Part shown: one piece after another, positions 49,492-50,429 of the stretch
Layout of the letters: each line of letters begins with the position of its first letter
How positions within the stretch are numbered: position 1 is the first letter of the stretch
Assembly: GCA_036389715.1 (NCBI GenBank)
Contig: DASVWH010000112.1
Location: 1 to 50,429 of the forward strand
Direction of reading: 5' to 3'
From: DASVWH01 sp036389715
Lineage (GTDB): Bacteria > Acidobacteriota > Blastocatellia > Pyrinomonadales > Pyrinomonadaceae
DNA length: 50,429 bases
Notes under the pieces: generated by a model
The model's input: only the letters and a program-made list of their open reading frames with translations
The model's database searches: none
What the model was told of the DNA's origin: nothing
Program-made: the position numbers and the translations under genes

Positions 49492-49611
49492 CTTCCTAAA
49501 TCATTGTGTCCCCGGAACGGCCCTGCCCCTGTGGTCGTCGGCCGGATGAAGGGCCAAGCTCCGTCACGTTCCGCCGGATGACGGGAGCGGCGCAGGCGGC
49601 TCGCCCGGGGG

Positions 49612-49627
49612 CGTCTCCGAAGAGACG
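49612..49627. other. Hairpin in the CNNM-hydrolase spacer
   Basis: cgtctc (49612-49617) pairs with gagacg (49622-49627) around the tetraloop cgaa. The 220-nt spacer 49492-49711 holds nothing else identifiable; it may be a terminator of the minus-strand hydrolase gene. Confidence 0.4.
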
Positions 49628-49711
49628 GCGCATCGGTCTGGGGGCTTAAACATTCGACTGCCCGGCTTTGATAGCTTAGACGTTTGATGGCGTTGCGACA
49701 ACCGCCGCGAA

Positions 49712-50429
49712 TCAGACCGCGAGCAGTTCTCGAACTAGCTGGCAGAACTCGACGATCCGATTCTCGACCCAGAAGCGGTCTTCGCCCTGCGTCTCGACCC
49801 CGACGAAACCGACGTGGCCGCCGTGCTCCGGCGAGAGTAGGACGATGTTGGGATTGGACTTGATGGCAGGGTCGCGCAGCGGTTCGTAGGGGACGAAGGG
49901 GTCGTCTATGGCGTGGACGATGAGCGACGGGATGGCTATTCGCGGGAGGAAGGGAAGGGCGCTGGCGTGGCTGTAATAATCGTCCGCGTCCGAATAACCG
50001 CCGTGAATCGCCGTGTAGCGCTCGTCAAAGGCCCGGATGGTCCGCACCAACCGGAGGTCGCGCGTATCGTAGAGGTCCGGGAAGAGCTTCTGCTTCTGTC
50101 GGATGCGGCGGTGCAGGCTCTGGATGAAGCTCCGCTTGTAGACCCAGTTGGAGCGTTGCTCGATGGCATCTGCGCAGAGGCTTAAATCAATCGAGGGAGA
50201 GACGGCGCAGACGGCCACCAGTTGGCGCGGCAGCCTGCCGGGCTCTTCGCCCGCGAGCTTGAGCGTCATGTTGCCGCCCATCGAAAACCCTGCCAGGAAG
50301 ATGCTCGGCAAATTATCCTTTTCGACCAGCTCGCGAATCACCGCGTCGAGATCGCTGCTCATCCCGGCGTGATAGAGCGTCGGCGCGAGATGCTCCGTGT
50401 CACCGCAGTTGCGCAGGTTCAGGCGGACC
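49712..50429 (-). CDS. YheT-like alpha/beta-hydrolase, 5'-truncated
   Basis: The frame is open to the right edge, so the N-terminus lies beyond the window. The visible 238 residues begin with VRLNLRNCGDTEHLAPTLYHAGMSSD, the YheT-family segment. The nucleophile lies in GFSMGGN, Asp in IVHAIDDPFVPYE, and His in SPEHGGHVGFVG. Likely an esterase/hydrolase; substrate unknown. Confidence 0.85.
   Translation of the reverse strand, partial: VRLNLRNCGDTEHLAPTLYHAGMSSDLDAVIRELVEKDNLPSIFLAGFSMGGNMTLKLAGEEPGRLPRQLVAVCAVSPSIDLSLCADAIEQRSNWVYKRSFIQSLHRRIRQKQKLFPDLYDTRDLRLVRTIRAFDERYTAIHGGYSDADDYYSHASALPFLPRIAIPSLIVHAIDDPFVPYEPLRDPAIKSNPNIVLLSPEHGGHVGFVGVETQGEDRFWVENRIVEFCQLVRELLAV

Overview
The window is a GC-rich (about 60%) bacterial chromosome segment. 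It opens inside the S10/spc/alpha ribosomal-protein superoperon and runs on into dispersed housekeeping genes. There are no tRNA or rRNA genes, phage genes, insertion sequences or CRISPR arrays. The gene complement (Zn-binding S14, S4 and L36; accB-accC beside ribosomal genes; paired TldD/PmbA; an Agl23-like membrane glycosyltransferase; a sigma-54 activator in the nadD-rsfS-rlmH cluster) together with the GC content suggests Acidobacteriota, perhaps class Blastocatellia. That placement is inference; no marker search was possible.

Region 1 (1-13,423, all + strand) encodes rplP(partial)-rpmC-rpsQ-rplN-rplX-rplE-rpsN-rpsH-rplF-rplR-rpsE-rpmD-rplO-secY-adk-map-infA-rpmJ-rpsM-rpsK-rpsD-rpoA-rplQ, the classic order. 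A promoter before infA (9181-9209) and a terminator after rplQ (13494-13542) bound the alpha part. Region 2 (13.6-24.0 kb, + strand) holds the acetyl-CoA carboxylase subunits accB-accC, then rplU-rpmA with a strong promoter, obgE, and a tight cluster nadD-rsfS-sigma54 activator-rlmH-dksA-like-comF. Pip, an HNH protein and tatA follow. Many of these act on ribosome assembly, ribosome silencing or translation.

Region 3 (24.0-28.0 kb) is mixed in strand: a methyltransferase and rarA on the minus strand, a small membrane protein on the plus strand, and ychF on the minus strand. Region 4 (28.2-39.7 kb, +) has tldD-pmbA, two overlapping GT-C-like polytopic membrane proteins, and a 1356-residue secreted multidomain protein with six FG-GAP/VCBS-like repeats. 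Region 5 (40.0-48.1 kb, +) has smc with an acidic insertion in its head, three proteins of unknown function, and a sigma factor/zinc-finger anti-sigma pair. The window closes with a CNNM/CorC-type CBS membrane protein and a truncated YheT-like hydrolase on the minus strand.

The most striking non-coding feature is a set of intergenic short tandem repeats, all with a 7-nt period. They fall into several unrelated sequence families and are mostly folded as inverted repeats between co-directional genes. They often take in the upstream stop codon at one end and abut the downstream ribosome binding site at the other. They resemble the heptanucleotide STRR elements of cyanobacteria. Other unusual items are a perfect 31-bp hairpin between convergent genes, a 15-bp/pentapeptide minisatellite inside a membrane-protein loop, the SMC head insertion, long disordered tails on S17 and L17, and a possible pseudoknotted leader before the giant secreted protein.
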